DNA of 55,608 nt from Oscillospiraceae bacterium (GCA_015068155.1 SVLC01000004.1:1-55608); one strand, 5' to 3'; positions 1-10,709 are shown, numbered from the stretch's first letter. Numbers and translations: made by a program. The notes: generated by a model from the letters alone, not told the origin.

Positions 1-277
1 CCTTAACGATGATGTTGGTACCGGTAACGTCGGCGGGCATCAGGTCGGGAGTGAACTGAATACGGGAGAAGGGCAGGTTGAATACCCGGCCCAGGGAGCG
101 GACCAGACGGGTCTTACCGACGCCGGGTACGCCTTCCAGCAGTACGTTACCGCCGGCGATCATGGCAATGACTGCGCCCTCGATAACATTTTCCTGACCG
201 ATCACGTCGCGCTTGATCTGCGCAAAAATGTTCTTGCACTGCTCGCTGAACTGCTGAATGTTCTGTTCTGTAACCAT
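1..277 (-). CDS. MoxR-family AAA+ ATPase, N-terminal part (runs off the window)
   Basis: The first 92 codons are present; the gene continues past the left edge. The translation has the MoxR N-terminal pattern (a VIGQENVIEGAVIAMIAGG-like helix) followed by a Walker A loop, LEGVPGVGKTRLVRSLG, at about residues 47-63, and a segment IQFTPDLMPADVTGT that is typical of MoxR proteins. MoxR ATPases are chaperone-like proteins, usually encoded with DUF58 and von Willebrand/transglutaminase membrane proteins; those partners would lie to the left of the window. The ATG is preceded by AGAGGTAACGATCC, a good ribosome site. The gene lies 95 bases downstream of the membrane-protein gene at 373-1419 on the same strand and is probably co-transcribed with it. 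The family call is firm; the substrate is unknown. Confidence 0.92.
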   Translation of the reverse strand, partial: MVTEQNIQQFSEQCKNIFAQIKRDVIGQENVIEGAVIAMIAGGNVLLEGVPGVGKTRLVRSLGRVFNLPFSRIQFTPDLMPADVTGTNIIVK

Positions 278-372
278 GGATCGTTACCTCTTTCATTAAG
301 ATAGTTGTCTTTTTATAGGTTGTTCGACAGCCATTTTGCCGTCTGACCGTTGTTTTAACGATATAAGCGGGC

Positions 373-1419
373 TTACACGATTCCCAAATACTTCTTGATC
401 AATTCCTTTTCTTCTTCTGTCAGGCCGCTTTCAGGATCCTGCAGCAATTCTTCCGCTGCATCCTGGTATTCTTCCAATACATCGCGGTAGTAGATCTCTC
501 CGTTGATGATCTTGTTATTGGGATCCCAGGCGCCGCCACCACTGCTTGAATCATCGCTGTTATCCGGGTCTTTGGGATCATCGGAATCTCCTTCATCGTT
601 GCCCTGATCATCTTTGCCGCCGGGAGCATCGTTGGGTTTGTCACCCTGTCCATCATCATCCAAAGCGCCGTCGTCATCCACCTCGATGAAAATAGCGGTG
701 AAGGTGACATCTTCCATGACCGTCAGGTCCGTCCGGGTAGGCTCGGTTTTGCCGTCGCTCCAGCACTTGAACATATAGCCGTCATCCGCTACGGCCGTGA
801 CGGTTTGCGCATCGGTGCCCTGCACCAGGATCTGGGCCACATCGCCTTCGATATAGCCACCATCCTCGGCCAAATAATTGGCCATAACATACACGGTTTT
901 CTGCTCTTTTACGAAATTCTCCAGCAGTTTGTCGCCGCCGGGCAGCAGACCGGATTCAGCCAGACCGTTTACCACGGTCATGCCCAAACCGAAGATGCCG
1001 CAGATCAGCGCCGCCGCCACAACAGCCTTGGAAATCTTGATCTTCAATTGTCTGTTGTCCACGGTTTCCAGCGCCGCCTGGGCGTCCCGGCGCTGCGCCT
1101 GGGCGATGAACGAATCGTTATCTTCCAGCTCCACCATGGTGATCAATCGCTCTTCCAGGCCCAGCCGGTCAATACGGCGGGCATTCATGGTGTCATTCGT
1201 CCGGAAGCGTTTTATATAGAAAATGGGCGTAGCAACGGCGGTGGCTATCACCAGCACAGCCAGGCAGATCCAAAGGCCGTTGGCAGGCAACAGCCAAAAA
1301 ATCAGCGAGACGATAAAGTTGGCTCCAAAGCCCACCGCCAGGCCGCAGAGCAAAGCACGAAGAATGGCTTCATTTTTCAGCTTTGACTGCTGTTTCGGGA
1401 AAAATTTATTTTCTTTCAT
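373..1419 (-). CDS. Membrane protein with InlB-like repeat and acidic linker, upstream of moxR
   Basis: This 348-residue protein is not a named family I recognise. Hydrophobic segments at about residues 20-43 and 48-68 form a hairpin, and a third at about 131-150 precedes an extracytoplasmic half. Residues about 175-245 resemble a divergent InlB B-repeat (CWSDGKTEPTRTDLTVMEDV, then FTAIF). A very acidic Asp/Gly/Asn linker follows (about 246-295), then a C-terminal segment rich in Glu and Leu. The start is supported by AAGGAGAACCAC directly before ATG. Its place ahead of a MoxR ATPase gene on the same strand suggests a joint role in assembling or maintaining envelope proteins; this is inferred from context only. 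Confidence 0.75.
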   Translation of the reverse strand: MKENKFFPKQQSKLKNEAILRALLCGLAVGFGANFIVSLIFWLLPANGLWICLAVLVIATAVATPIFYIKRFRTNDTMNARRIDRLGLEERLITMVELEDNDSFIAQAQRRDAQAALETVDNRQLKIKISKAVVAAALICGIFGLGMTVVNGLAESGLLPGGDKLLENFVKEQKTVYVMANYLAEDGGYIEGDVAQILVQGTDAQTVTAVADDGYMFKCWSDGKTEPTRTDLTVMEDVTFTAIFIEVDDDGALDDDGQGDKPNDAPGGKDDQGNDEGDSDDPKDPDNSDDSSSGGGAWDPNNKIINGEIYYRDVLEEYQDAAEELLQDPESGLTEEEKELIKKYLGIV

Positions 1420-1473
1420 GTGGTTCTCCTTCCCAAAAGAGGGATATCAGGAAATGTTTCGCGATACTCAGGT

Positions 1474-1499
1474 GGCTGGGCGGTATTGACCGCCCAGCC
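1474..1499. terminator. Strong hairpin between the giant surface gene and the next gene
   Basis: GGCTGGGCGG and CCGCCCAGCC form a perfect 10-bp stem around a 6-base loop, just after the stop codon of the giant gene (1517). There is no T-run on the minus side, so it may attenuate or protect mRNA rather than terminate fully. Confidence 0.5.
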
Positions 1500-1516
1500 G
1501 TTGTTTGGATTATACA

Positions 1517-4500
1517 TTAGGTGTTGGCTTCCCAAATGACATTGCCGTTGGCATCCTTGACGCATGCCACAGAGCCGTTGCTTTCCGAAGATATCAGCTG
1601 GTTGCCATCCTTGTCGTAGATCTTCATATTCCAGGAATTCGTGATTACTGCGAACAGTTCCACCAGTTCCTGATAGGTATTGCCCTCAAAATACAGACAG
1701 AACTCCTCGCCCACATAATTGAACCGGGCATTCAGATTGAAGATCTCGTCACCCGTTTCACCCGTTTTTCCGTTTCCCAATGCAACAGCGCCTACATACA
1801 TTGCGCTGAAGCCGTTGCGGTAGGCCCATTCCACGGGATATGCGAAGAGATTGCTCATCACTGCCAGTTCCAGACGGGGCAGTCCATTGCAGCCGTCGAA
1901 CCAGCTGTTATGGATCAAATACGCAAGCGCGGTGCTGGAAGGATTGTTCTGCAGTACCAGTCGCTCCAGATTCACACAGTCGGCAAAGACACCGGCGGTG
2001 TAGTAATATGTGCAGCCTGCGGGGATCTCAGCAGTCACAATGCCGGTGCCGGCGAAGGTGTAGCTGGGGATCGCGCCCTGAAGGTATCTGGATTCCTGGC
2101 CGTTGGCCTGGGCATCTGCCAGCGTGGTCTGGAACTGTTCGGGCAGGATGACCTGGGTGATCTTGGGGCAGTAATAGAAGAAGTGCGTACCCATGGTCTT
2201 GACGGAACTGCTCTGCTCAAACGCGAAGTCGGACAGATTAGCGCAGAAGGCGAAGCAGTAGTCGCCGAAGGTCTTCACGCCGGCAGGGATGGTAACACCG
2301 TCCAGCGCCAGGCAGCGGGTGAAGGCATAGTCGCCGATGGCGGTGATGCTTTCAGGGATCTGGATGGCGGTAATCGCGGTGTTGTAGAAGGCATAACGGC
2401 CGATGGCGGTCATGTCTTCGGTCAGGGTGGCCTGCGTCAGCTTGTCGCAGTTCATAAACAGATAGTCGGTGACAATGTTCATCTTCAGGGGGAATGTTGC
2501 GGAGGTAATGGCATTGCCGGCCAGCGCACCTGCCTGGAGCGCGGTGGCATCCTGATCCACCTGGTAGTCACCGGCAGCGCCGTAGACACCGTAGATGATG
2601 GACTTGGCAGCATCGTAAATCGTCAGCACGCCGTTAGCATCGGCCTGGGTGGTGAAGAAGGTATTCTCCGCAGCCAGGGTGATCCGATCCGGTGCCATGC
2701 CTGCGCAGGGGTTGCCGCCCATGTCGGTAACGCTGGCGGGGATATGGAAACCGGGAAGCTTGCTGCAGAACGCAAACGCCATGGCGCCCAGATAATCCAG
2801 GCCTTCGGCCACCGGTGCGCTGGTCATTTCCGCGCAGCACAGGAAGGCTCCCTGGCCGATGCTGTATACATTGCTCAGATGGTCAAAGGCAGTCAGGTTG
2901 GCGCAGTTGGCAAAGGCAAAGTCACCAATGAGCTGCAGGTCGGAAGGCACAGAGGTATCGGTCATATACACATTCCGCACGCCGCTGTTCTCAAACACCC
3001 GGTTGCCGATGGTCTTCACAAAGTTAGGCAGGATCACCGTCTCCAGACTGGTGGTGTTGCGGAAAATATTGGAATCCTCTTCATCGGAGCCCAATGCTTC
3101 GATCATACTGTCTGCAGGGAATGTAATGGTCTTCATATCGGCAGCATTGGCAAAGGCATTGGCGCCGATAGTGATCACACTGGCAGGAATGGTCAGGTCC
3201 ACCACACCGGTATTCTGGAACGCGCATGTGCCGATGCTCAGCAGATTATTGGGCAGCGCCAGCACCGCCAGGCTCCAGGTATTCTCGAAGGCATAATCCG
3301 GGATGGTTTCCACCGCAGTGGCACTCATATCCAATGCTTCCAAAGACTGGCAATGGCGGAAGGCCTGCTGGTCGATGGTCTTCAGGCCGGCGGGCAGGTT
3401 AATGCTCTTCAGCGCGTAGTTGTTAAGGAACGCGCCGGCGCCGATGGACTCCAGCTGGCTGTTGTCCGCAATGGTCACAGTCTGCAGATTTTCAAAACCT
3501 GCGAACGCGCCGGCCACCAGGGTCTTGACAGTGGCAGGAATGTGTATCTGGGTCACCTTGTTGTTCATGCCCGGCTGGATGGAGTTGTAGAATATGATCA
3601 TGTCATTGATGGTTTCTACACCTTCCTGGAACAGGATTTCTTCCAGCGCATAGCAGTTATTGAAAATTCTTCCGGGAACCAGGCGGACCTTGGCGCCGAA
3701 GGTGACACTCTTCAGATCATAGCAATCCTTGAAGATGTAATACTGGGTAGCGGTAAAGTCCAGGTTATCCGGCAGCACGATCCGCTCCAGCTTGCTGAAC
3801 TCAAAGGCATACTGGCCCAGAGACTTCAGCTTGCTGCTGTGTTCGTTGGCAAAGATCACATTGGCGGTATTGGAATAGGCGAACGCTCTGTTGCCAATGG
3901 TCTCTACGGTGGAGGAAATGCTGATCACCGGGATGTTCACGCCGTAGAAGGCAAACTGACCGATGGTTCTCACGCTCTCCGGCAGCACCAGCTGATCCGC
4001 GCTGGCGAAGGCAAAGGCGTAATCACTGATGGTAACCACGTTATCCGGCATGGTATAACCGGTCAGATCCTTTTTGCTGGCCAGATACAGCGTCTGATAG
4101 CTCGCATCGTAAATCACGCCATAGCTGTCCATAACCAGGTTGGTAGAGCCGGCGGGCAGAATGATCTCGCATTTCGGCTGGAACAGATTTGCGCCCGTCG
4201 CGCAGGACAGTCTTGCCAGCCAGGCGCCGGTGAAATTCTTGGACAATGTAATGGACTTCAGGTTTACGCAGTCCTTCAGTACATTGGCAGGAACGCTGTT
4301 TGCGGCCGTGTTCAGGGTAGTGGGGAACACGAAGGTCTCCAGCGTAGCGATGTTGCTGAAGGATGTATACATGGTCTTGATCTGTGTCTTGGACAGATCC
4401 ACCACCGTCAGCGCGGTCTTGCTGAAAGCGGTATTGCCAATGGTATTCAGCTTGGTAAAGCGGGTGAAGTCGATACCGGTCAGCTGGGTGCAGCCGCTGA

Positions 4501-7500
4501 AGGTATTGTTGCCGATGTAGTTCAGGTCGACGATATCATGCAGGTTGATGTTCACCAGTTTCGTGCAGTTGGCGAACATGTTGTTGGGGAACTGGGTCAG
4601 CGGCACCTTACCGGCGGCATCCTTCTCAAAGATGACCGTGGTCAGGTTGGGGCAGTTACTGAACACGCTGTTGCCCAGATTGTTGTAAGAATCAATGCTG
4701 GCGGGGATCCGCAGGGTCTCCATACCGCAGCCGTAGCAGGCGCTGTTGCCCATCTTGGTCAGGCCATCGGGCAGCACCAGGCTCTTCAGGGACTTGCAGT
4801 TATAGAAGGCGTACTGGGGCAGTTCGGTGATATGGGCAGGGATCTCGAAGCTTTCCAGCGCTATACAGCCATGGAAAATATTGTCGGGCAGCTTTTCCAC
4901 GGTGGTGGGCAGATTAAAAGAGGCCTGCTTCAGGTAAATGCTTTCACGGAACAGGTTCTCACCAACATCGGTCAGAATGCCGGGAATAACGATCTCGGAG
5001 ATCCGGCTGTGGACGAAGGCGAAGTTCGCCAGCACGATATCCTTGGCGTCGGGGTTAATGTTGACCACCATGATGGTACTGCCGCCACTGGCAAAGGCGC
5101 CGCTGTTGATCTTAGCCAGATGGGAGGGCAGGTTGACGGTGGTAATGGAGCAGCCGTTTATGCCGCCGATGGTAGCCAGTTCACGGCTTCCCGTACCGGT
5201 GTACTTGTTGCGTACAGTGACCATGTTCGCATCCGTGAACACATAGTTACCGATGGTCAGCAGTTGCTGTCCGTAATTGGCGTGGTTCTTGTCAAACTCC
5301 TGGAACGTCAGCGTTTTCAGCTGGGTGATGTTCTCAAAGGCGTGGGTCATAACGGTGCAGACCGTGTTGGGAATGATCAGCTCATAGGTGGGTTCTCCGT
5401 TCACATAACGACCCACATTGGCGGCAGGGCAGAACAGCACAGCCGTTTGGGTGCCGTTATACAACACGCCGTCGATAGAGGTGAAATACTGATTCACACC
5501 GCTGACACGGTCGTTATCAATGTTGATCTCCGCCAGGCTGGTATTGCCCAGGAACACATTGATATAGTTCAACGCAGAGGTGGAGGTAGCCTTCACGGAG
5601 GTATCGTACAGATACTGGGTTCTGGCGGGGAAGGTGATCTTCTTCAGGTTAGCCTGGTATGCAAACGCATAGTTGGCAACAGAAAGCTGCTGTGTGCCGT
5701 AACGTTCAAAGATCACTTCCTCCAGGCTGCCAGGATTGGACTCACTGCGCATACCAAATACGTAAGCACCGATGGTGGTAACGCTCTTGGGAATGACGAT
5801 GCGCTTCAGGGCGCTGCATTCGTAGAAAGCATATCCGCTGATGGTGGTCAGTACGGAATCGGTAGCCACGGTGCCGTCAGCATTGTCTGTCACAGTGCCA
5901 AAGGTGACGCTCTCCAAAGCGGTGCACTTATAGAACGCATAGCGGCCCAGTTCCGTCAGGGTCTTGGGCAGCGCCACGGTCTTCAGCGCGGTACAGCCGT
6001 AAAAGGAGCCAGTGCTTTCTGCGCCGCCGACACTGATCGTCAGATTCACGGTGGTATTAAACTGCAGATCTGCCAGGTTTACACAGTTTTTAAATGCGCC
6101 GGTATCGATGACGGACACCTTCTGCGGCACCACGAAGCTGGTGAATTGGCAGTTTTCAAAGGCATTGGCGCCGATGCGGGTGGTATAGTCGGGCAGTTGG
6201 AAGCCTTCCAATGCCACGCAATTCATAAACGCCTTGTTGCCTACGCGAAGCGTCGTGCCGTCAGCAGCAAAGTTGACGGTCTTCAGATTATCGCAGTTGG
6301 CAAATGCGGATACATCAATCAAGGTAACGCTCTTGGGAATGGTGATGCTTACCAGGTACTTATTGGCAGAGAAGGCGGAACCACCGATGGTAGTCAGCGT
6401 TTCGGGCAGGTTATTGACCACGCCGCCCAGATCTCTTGCCAGGCCCTTGGGGTAGAACAGCAGTTCCTTGAGGACGTTATCGTCGTTCTTCTTGTAGAGA
6501 ATGCCGTTTTCATCGTTGAGGTAATTGGGATTGGTCTCGTTGACCAGGATGGCCTTCAGCGCATCGCAGCCTTCAAAGGCCGCGGATTCAAAAGCCGTCA
6601 GATGGTCGGGCAGCAGGATCTGGCCCAGCTTGGTGCAGCCATTGAAGGCAAAGCCGGCAATCTCCAGAGATGTGGCGCCCTCTGTGCGGAAATTCACCGC
6701 TGCCAGCGTGGTGCAGCCGGAGAAAGCATACTGACCGATTTCCGTAACCGTACCGGGCACGTCGAAGGAAACCAGCCGGTCACAGTTATAGAAAGCATAG
6801 CTGGAGATCACGCCCACGCTGGCCTTGGGATCAATTTCAAATTCCCGCAGCTTGTTCTGATAATAGAAGGCCTGGCTTCCGATGCTTTCGATGTTCACGC
6901 CTTCGCCGATGGTCACGGCGGTCAGGCGGGTCCTGCCGATGTCGGTTTTATTCTGCTTGTTGGGTCTGGCATTGCTGAAAGCTCCCTGGCCGATGCGCAC
7001 AATGCCCTCGTCCAGTTCCGTGCTTTCATTGCCCTCAAAGGTGATGTTGCTGACATTGGTGCAGTAACGGAAAGCATAGTTGCCAATGGTCAGGTCTTCG
7101 ATTCTGGCGCCCTTGAACAGGATGCTCTCCACCTTGCTGCAGCCCTCAAACGCGCTGGCACCAATGCTGGTGACCCACACCGGCACAGTGATGGCGGTGA
7201 TCTTCTGCCGCTCATAGAAGGCCTTCTCGCCCACGGTGGTAATACCGCTGGGAATGGTGAACGGGCCTGCGTAGGCCTTGGGGCAGTAAAGAATGGTATC
7301 CTTTTCCTTGTTGGTCAGCATGCCGCCCACGGAGGCGTACATGGTGCCGCCATTTTCCACGGTAATGGACTTGAGGCTTTCGATCATGTCCAGGATGGCG
7401 GTCATAGCGGTCAGCTCCACATTGAAGCTGGCGGGCAGGATCATGGTCTCCACCTTATCGCATCCGTAGAAGGCATAGTCGCCGATCTCAATATCGTTGG

Positions 7501-10500
7501 TTCTGCCTGTGGCAAAGGTGATGGAGGTCATTTCCTTGCAGTTATAAAACGCATACTTGGGAATGCCGATAACATTGTTGGGGATGGTAACACTGCTGAT
7601 CTGAGAGTGATAGAAGGCTCTGGTCAGGATGCGGTCCACGCTGTCGGGAATGGTGAAATCGCCGGTTTTGGCTCTGGGAACCAGTTCCAGATAGGTGGTA
7701 CCCATGTCATAACGGAGCAAAACGCCGTTTTCGGAGGCATAGAAAACCTCGTACTCCCCTTCCTTGGCCTTGTAGACCTCGATGGATTCCAGGGATGTGC
7801 AGGAGGAGAAGGCGCTGGCGCCCACCAGGGTCACCGTATCGGGGATCCGGACGGAAACCAGATCATGGCAATCCACATGATTGAAGGCGCTCTCCAGGAT
7901 CTTGGTAACTTCGATATTTTTGTAGGTAGCGGGGATCTCCAGCTCGGTAACGCCCTTGATGGAATCGCCCCGGTACACGCCGTAAGTGCCGTCGGACTGC
8001 AGAATGAACTTCAGCGCGTCGGTGCTGTAGTAGGGATAGAGGGTCATTTCTCTGGTGAAGGTATACGGGGCAACGGATGCACCGTTACCGTCTGTAATCT
8101 GCACGCCGGTTCCGTTGGGGCCGGTGTACCAGCCGGCAAACACATACACGCCGGTATTGGTTGCCTTGGGAACCGTCAGAACAAAGTCCTTGGTATAGGT
8201 GACGGTCTCCGTCTGACCGTTGGTAATATTGGTGATGTTGTAACCGGTGGTGTCCAGGATCACCTGATAATCCTGGGGCGCCCATTCGGCGTAGACCACG
8301 GTATAGGCATTGCCGGTGAACACAGCGCCTTCTTCGTAGCACTTGCCGTTGCCGGCTGCGCCCTTGGGCGCGTTATACCAACCGGTAAAAGCATAGCCGT
8401 CATAGCTGAAGCCGGTGGTGGGCAGGCTCATCACATCACCCACGGCCAGATATTCCACGAAGAAAGAACCGTAGGCCACGCTGCGGGTATCGTACTCCAC
8501 AGCATAAGCGGTAACGGTGATGCCGACCCAGGCAGACTGGTTATCGCCTTCCACATAGCGGACCTCGATCAGGTTTTCACCCTCCTGGGTCAGCACTACC
8601 TTGGCGCAGGTGGCATCGGAAACATTGGTAATGGGGCCGCCGTTGACACGGACCTGATAGTAGCTGGCGCCCAGAACCGCGGACCAGTACACGGTGTTGC
8701 GGTTATAGGTCATCACCGGGTTCATGGCATAGTAGCCCATTTCCACGGCATCGCAGTAAGAAGAGCTTTCGTTGGCCGCGTTGATGGCCTTGACCTTCAC
8801 TTCATACAACTGACCCTGGGACAGCGCCACATCGCTTTCCAGCAGATTCAGCTGGGTGCCTTCCACGGAAATGTTCCGGTCGGCGATGCTGACCTCATAG
8901 GAAACCGCGCCGTCCACGGCATTCCAGGAAATCACCAGGCCTGCGGCGGTCAAACCGCCGGGGGCGGCAGGGGCCGTCTTTGTGCAGGTCGCCACAGCGG
9001 CCTCGGGCGCATTGAAGCCCTCGGTGGCCGGGATGACGCTGACGGTGATATCACCGGAGAAACCGGCAACGCTGAAGGAAGTCACATTGCCATTGTTGAA
9101 GGTATGCTCCACGCCACCGGCAGTTACGGTGACATAGTAAGTAGCGGCATTGGCAACGGGCGCCCAGGTGAACCGGTCGTCGTGCTGGTCATATGTCAGC
9201 TGCTGCACCTGATCCAGCACCTTTTCATACACGAAGGTTCTGGAGGTGGAATCGGCATAGCCATTGGCGCTGGCGGTAACGGTGATACGGATGCCGCCGA
9301 GCTGCATGGGGCAGTTGGCAATGTAGTAGGTGGTGGAAGTGCCGTTATCGAAGGCGGTATGGACATGGTTGTCGTTGCCGCAATCGATGGTGATCAGATA
9401 TTTCTGGGCATTTTCCACGGCGCCGAAAATCAAAATGCCGTTGACCACAGTAAAGCCGGTAACACGGTCCAGCATTTTGTTGGCGTAATATCTAACGGCA
9501 GCTTCGGAGTTATTGGCCTGGTCATCGGCCACGGCCACTACGGAGATCACATATTCGCCGGCCTTGCGGGTATCAAAATCAAAGGCCTTGGAGGTGGCGC
9601 CCACGGTCTCATTGTTCACAACGGCGTTGCCGTCGGGATCCAGGACGGTGACCTTGTAGGAAACAGCGCCGTTGACGGAGTCCCAGCTAATGGTATTGCC
9701 GGAAACGCTGACAGCAGGTGCCTTCAGCGCGCTGCCGCCTTCGGCATACCACAGCGCGTACAGCGTGGTATCGGCAGTAAAGACGGTATCCTCTTCATAA
9801 ACGCAGGTCAGCTTCTGGCCGTTATCGTACATGCTGATCCACCAGCCGCCGAAGCTGTAGCCATCCCGCTGGGGCATGGGCACTTCCTTCAGGCTGCCGC
9901 CAACGGTGGTGGCAGGTGTCAGGATCTCAGCGCCTTCATAGCCCAGATCGAAGTCCACCCTGTACTCGGTACCGCCGGCGGACACTTCTTCCCAAAGGGC
10001 GTAGATGGTCATGTCAGCCTTTACCACGGTGGTAGCGAAATCGAAAGGCGTGGTGCATTCCGCGTCGGCATACCAGCCCAGGAAAACGGCATTTTCCTTC
10101 ACAGGATCGGCAGGCTGCGGCAGAGTGCGGCCATTGACCACCTTCACGGCAGCCATATCCTGGCCGCCATTGACCTGGAAGGTCACGGTGAACTGATCCT
10201 TCCGGCGGAAGGTCATGGTAGCATTGTCATACACCAAGGTGATGGTATCATGGCTGATGGTGGCAGTGGTGGTGCCGTCCTCATCCTTGAAGAAATCCAG
10301 CACCATATTGGCGCCTTCTATGGTGTAGGTACCGGTTTTATTGACGGTGGGACCGGCAATGGTAAATTGATTGCCGCCGCTAAGTGTCAGATTGATCTCA
10401 CCGTCTACCACGTCGTAGTAGTAAACACCGGTCTCAGGACCTTCCTGATACCCGGGCTGTTGTACATCCGGCGTGTCGGGACCGGTAAGTCCGATCACCA

Positions 10501-10585
10501 GCGCCACCGCAATCGCCGCCACAGCGACGACTACAGCAATCAAAAAGGGGATGAACCACTTGTTTTGCGAAGCGTTCAGTTTCAT
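1517..10585 (-). CDS. Giant (3,022 aa) BspA-type leucine-rich repeat surface protein with InlB and Fn3-like repeats
   Basis: A single uninterrupted frame encodes a very large surface protein. In order: a short cytoplasmic tail and one membrane anchor (about residues 11-33, no lipobox or obvious signal-peptidase site); a small beta-rich domain (51-128); two InlB/Listeria-Bacteroides repeats ending in TIYALWEE and TLYALWYA (131-280); Fn3-like units (about 284-690); two more InlB-like units (about 696-855); then dozens of BspA-type LRR_5 units to about residue 2,920, with recurring patterns such as IGDYAFYGCDKVETMILP. A non-repeat C-terminal tail follows. No LPXTG motif is visible, so it is held by the N-terminal anchor. 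I chose ATG 10585 over an in-frame ATG 33 bases upstream because AAGGAGGAAACATT sits directly before it. BspA repeats mediate adhesion in other bacteria; the ligand here is unknown. Confidence 0.93.
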   Translation of the reverse strand: MKLNASQNKWFIPFLIAVVVAVAAIAVALVIGLTGPDTPDVQQPGYQEGPETGVYYYDVVDGEINLTLSGGNQFTIAGPTVNKTGTYTIEGANMVLDFFKDEDGTTTATISHDTITLVYDNATMTFRRKDQFTVTFQVNGGQDMAAVKVVNGRTLPQPADPVKENAVFLGWYADAECTTPFDFATTVVKADMTIYALWEEVSAGGTEYRVDFDLGYEGAEILTPATTVGGSLKEVPMPQRDGYSFGGWWISMYDNGQKLTCVYEEDTVFTADTTLYALWYAEGGSALKAPAVSVSGNTISWDSVNGAVSYKVTVLDPDGNAVVNNETVGATSKAFDFDTRKAGEYVISVVAVADDQANNSEAAVRYYANKMLDRVTGFTVVNGILIFGAVENAQKYLITIDCGNDNHVHTAFDNGTSTTYYIANCPMQLGGIRITVTASANGYADSTSRTFVYEKVLDQVQQLTYDQHDDRFTWAPVANAATYYVTVTAGGVEHTFNNGNVTSFSVAGFSGDITVSVIPATEGFNAPEAAVATCTKTAPAAPGGLTAAGLVISWNAVDGAVSYEVSIADRNISVEGTQLNLLESDVALSQGQLYEVKVKAINAANESSSYCDAVEMGYYAMNPVMTYNRNTVYWSAVLGASYYQVRVNGGPITNVSDATCAKVVLTQEGENLIEVRYVEGDNQSAWVGITVTAYAVEYDTRSVAYGSFFVEYLAVGDVMSLPTTGFSYDGYAFTGWYNAPKGAAGNGKCYEEGAVFTGNAYTVVYAEWAPQDYQVILDTTGYNITNITNGQTETVTYTKDFVLTVPKATNTGVYVFAGWYTGPNGTGVQITDGNGASVAPYTFTREMTLYPYYSTDALKFILQSDGTYGVYRGDSIKGVTELEIPATYKNIEVTKILESAFNHVDCHDLVSVRIPDTVTLVGASAFSSCTSLESIEVYKAKEGEYEVFYASENGVLLRYDMGTTYLELVPRAKTGDFTIPDSVDRILTRAFYHSQISSVTIPNNVIGIPKYAFYNCKEMTSITFATGRTNDIEIGDYAFYGCDKVETMILPASFNVELTAMTAILDMIESLKSITVENGGTMYASVGGMLTNKEKDTILYCPKAYAGPFTIPSGITTVGEKAFYERQKITAITVPVWVTSIGASAFEGCSKVESILFKGARIEDLTIGNYAFRYCTNVSNITFEGNESTELDEGIVRIGQGAFSNARPNKQNKTDIGRTRLTAVTIGEGVNIESIGSQAFYYQNKLREFEIDPKASVGVISSYAFYNCDRLVSFDVPGTVTEIGQYAFSGCTTLAAVNFRTEGATSLEIAGFAFNGCTKLGQILLPDHLTAFESAAFEGCDALKAILVNETNPNYLNDENGILYKKNDDNVLKELLFYPKGLARDLGGVVNNLPETLTTIGGSAFSANKYLVSITIPKSVTLIDVSAFANCDNLKTVNFAADGTTLRVGNKAFMNCVALEGFQLPDYTTRIGANAFENCQFTSFVVPQKVSVIDTGAFKNCVNLADLQFNTTVNLTISVGGAESTGSFYGCTALKTVALPKTLTELGRYAFYKCTALESVTFGTVTDNADGTVATDSVLTTISGYAFYECSALKRIVIPKSVTTIGAYVFGMRSESNPGSLEEVIFERYGTQQLSVANYAFAYQANLKKITFPARTQYLYDTSVKATSTSALNYINVFLGNTSLAEINIDNDRVSGVNQYFTSIDGVLYNGTQTAVLFCPAANVGRYVNGEPTYELIIPNTVCTVMTHAFENITQLKTLTFQEFDKNHANYGQQLLTIGNYVFTDANMVTVRNKYTGTGSRELATIGGINGCSITTVNLPSHLAKINSGAFASGGSTIMVVNINPDAKDIVLANFAFVHSRISEIVIPGILTDVGENLFRESIYLKQASFNLPTTVEKLPDNIFHGCIALESFEIPAHITELPQYAFYNCKSLKSLVLPDGLTKMGNSACYGCGMETLRIPASIDSYNNLGNSVFSNCPNLTTVIFEKDAAGKVPLTQFPNNMFANCTKLVNINLHDIVDLNYIGNNTFSGCTQLTGIDFTRFTKLNTIGNTAFSKTALTVVDLSKTQIKTMYTSFSNIATLETFVFPTTLNTAANSVPANVLKDCVNLKSITLSKNFTGAWLARLSCATGANLFQPKCEIILPAGSTNLVMDSYGVIYDASYQTLYLASKKDLTGYTMPDNVVTISDYAFAFASADQLVLPESVRTIGQFAFYGVNIPVISISSTVETIGNRAFAYSNTANVIFANEHSSKLKSLGQYAFEFSKLERIVLPDNLDFTATQYYIFKDCYDLKSVTFGAKVRLVPGRIFNNCYALEEILFQEGVETINDMIIFYNSIQPGMNNKVTQIHIPATVKTLVAGAFAGFENLQTVTIADNSQLESIGAGAFLNNYALKSINLPAGLKTIDQQAFRHCQSLEALDMSATAVETIPDYAFENTWSLAVLALPNNLLSIGTCAFQNTGVVDLTIPASVITIGANAFANAADMKTITFPADSMIEALGSDEEDSNIFRNTTSLETVILPNFVKTIGNRVFENSGVRNVYMTDTSVPSDLQLIGDFAFANCANLTAFDHLSNVYSIGQGAFLCCAEMTSAPVAEGLDYLGAMAFAFCSKLPGFHIPASVTDMGGNPCAGMAPDRITLAAENTFFTTQADANGVLTIYDAAKSIIYGVYGAAGDYQVDQDATALQAGALAGNAITSATFPLKMNIVTDYLFMNCDKLTQATLTEDMTAIGRYAFYNTAITAIQIPESITAIGDYAFTRCLALDGVTIPAGVKTFGDYCFAFCANLSDFAFEQSSSVKTMGTHFFYYCPKITQVILPEQFQTTLADAQANGQESRYLQGAIPSYTFAGTGIVTAEIPAGCTYYYTAGVFADCVNLERLVLQNNPSSTALAYLIHNSWFDGCNGLPRLELAVMSNLFAYPVEWAYRNGFSAMYVGAVALGNGKTGETGDEIFNLNARFNYVGEEFCLYFEGNTYQELVELFAVITNSWNMKIYDKDGNQLISSESNGSVACVKDANGNVIWEANT

Positions 10586-10680
10586 AATGTTTCCTCCTTG
10601 TGATAATGCTTCAATCATGAATCGGCAGGAGTTTTTTGCGTGCTGAGTTATATGTATATGCCGTTCATCATTTATTAATT

Positions 10681-10709
10681 ACTATACATCATCATTAATA
10701 ATTTGTCAA
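10681..10709 (-). promoter_or_regulatory. Sigma-A promoter of the giant surface-protein gene
   Basis: On the minus strand TTGACA (10709-10704) and TATAGT (10686-10681) are separated by exactly 17 bases. The expected start of transcription leaves a leader of roughly 90 bases before ATG 10585. Confidence 0.85.

Noticed and set aside
1505..10603. A 3,032-codon open frame on the plus strand, exactly opposite the giant surface gene
   Set aside because: It mirrors the real gene, has no ribosome site and no recognisable domain. It stays open because the repetitive gene avoids the codons whose complements are stops in that frame. The minus frame has promoter, ribosome site, membrane anchor and known repeats.
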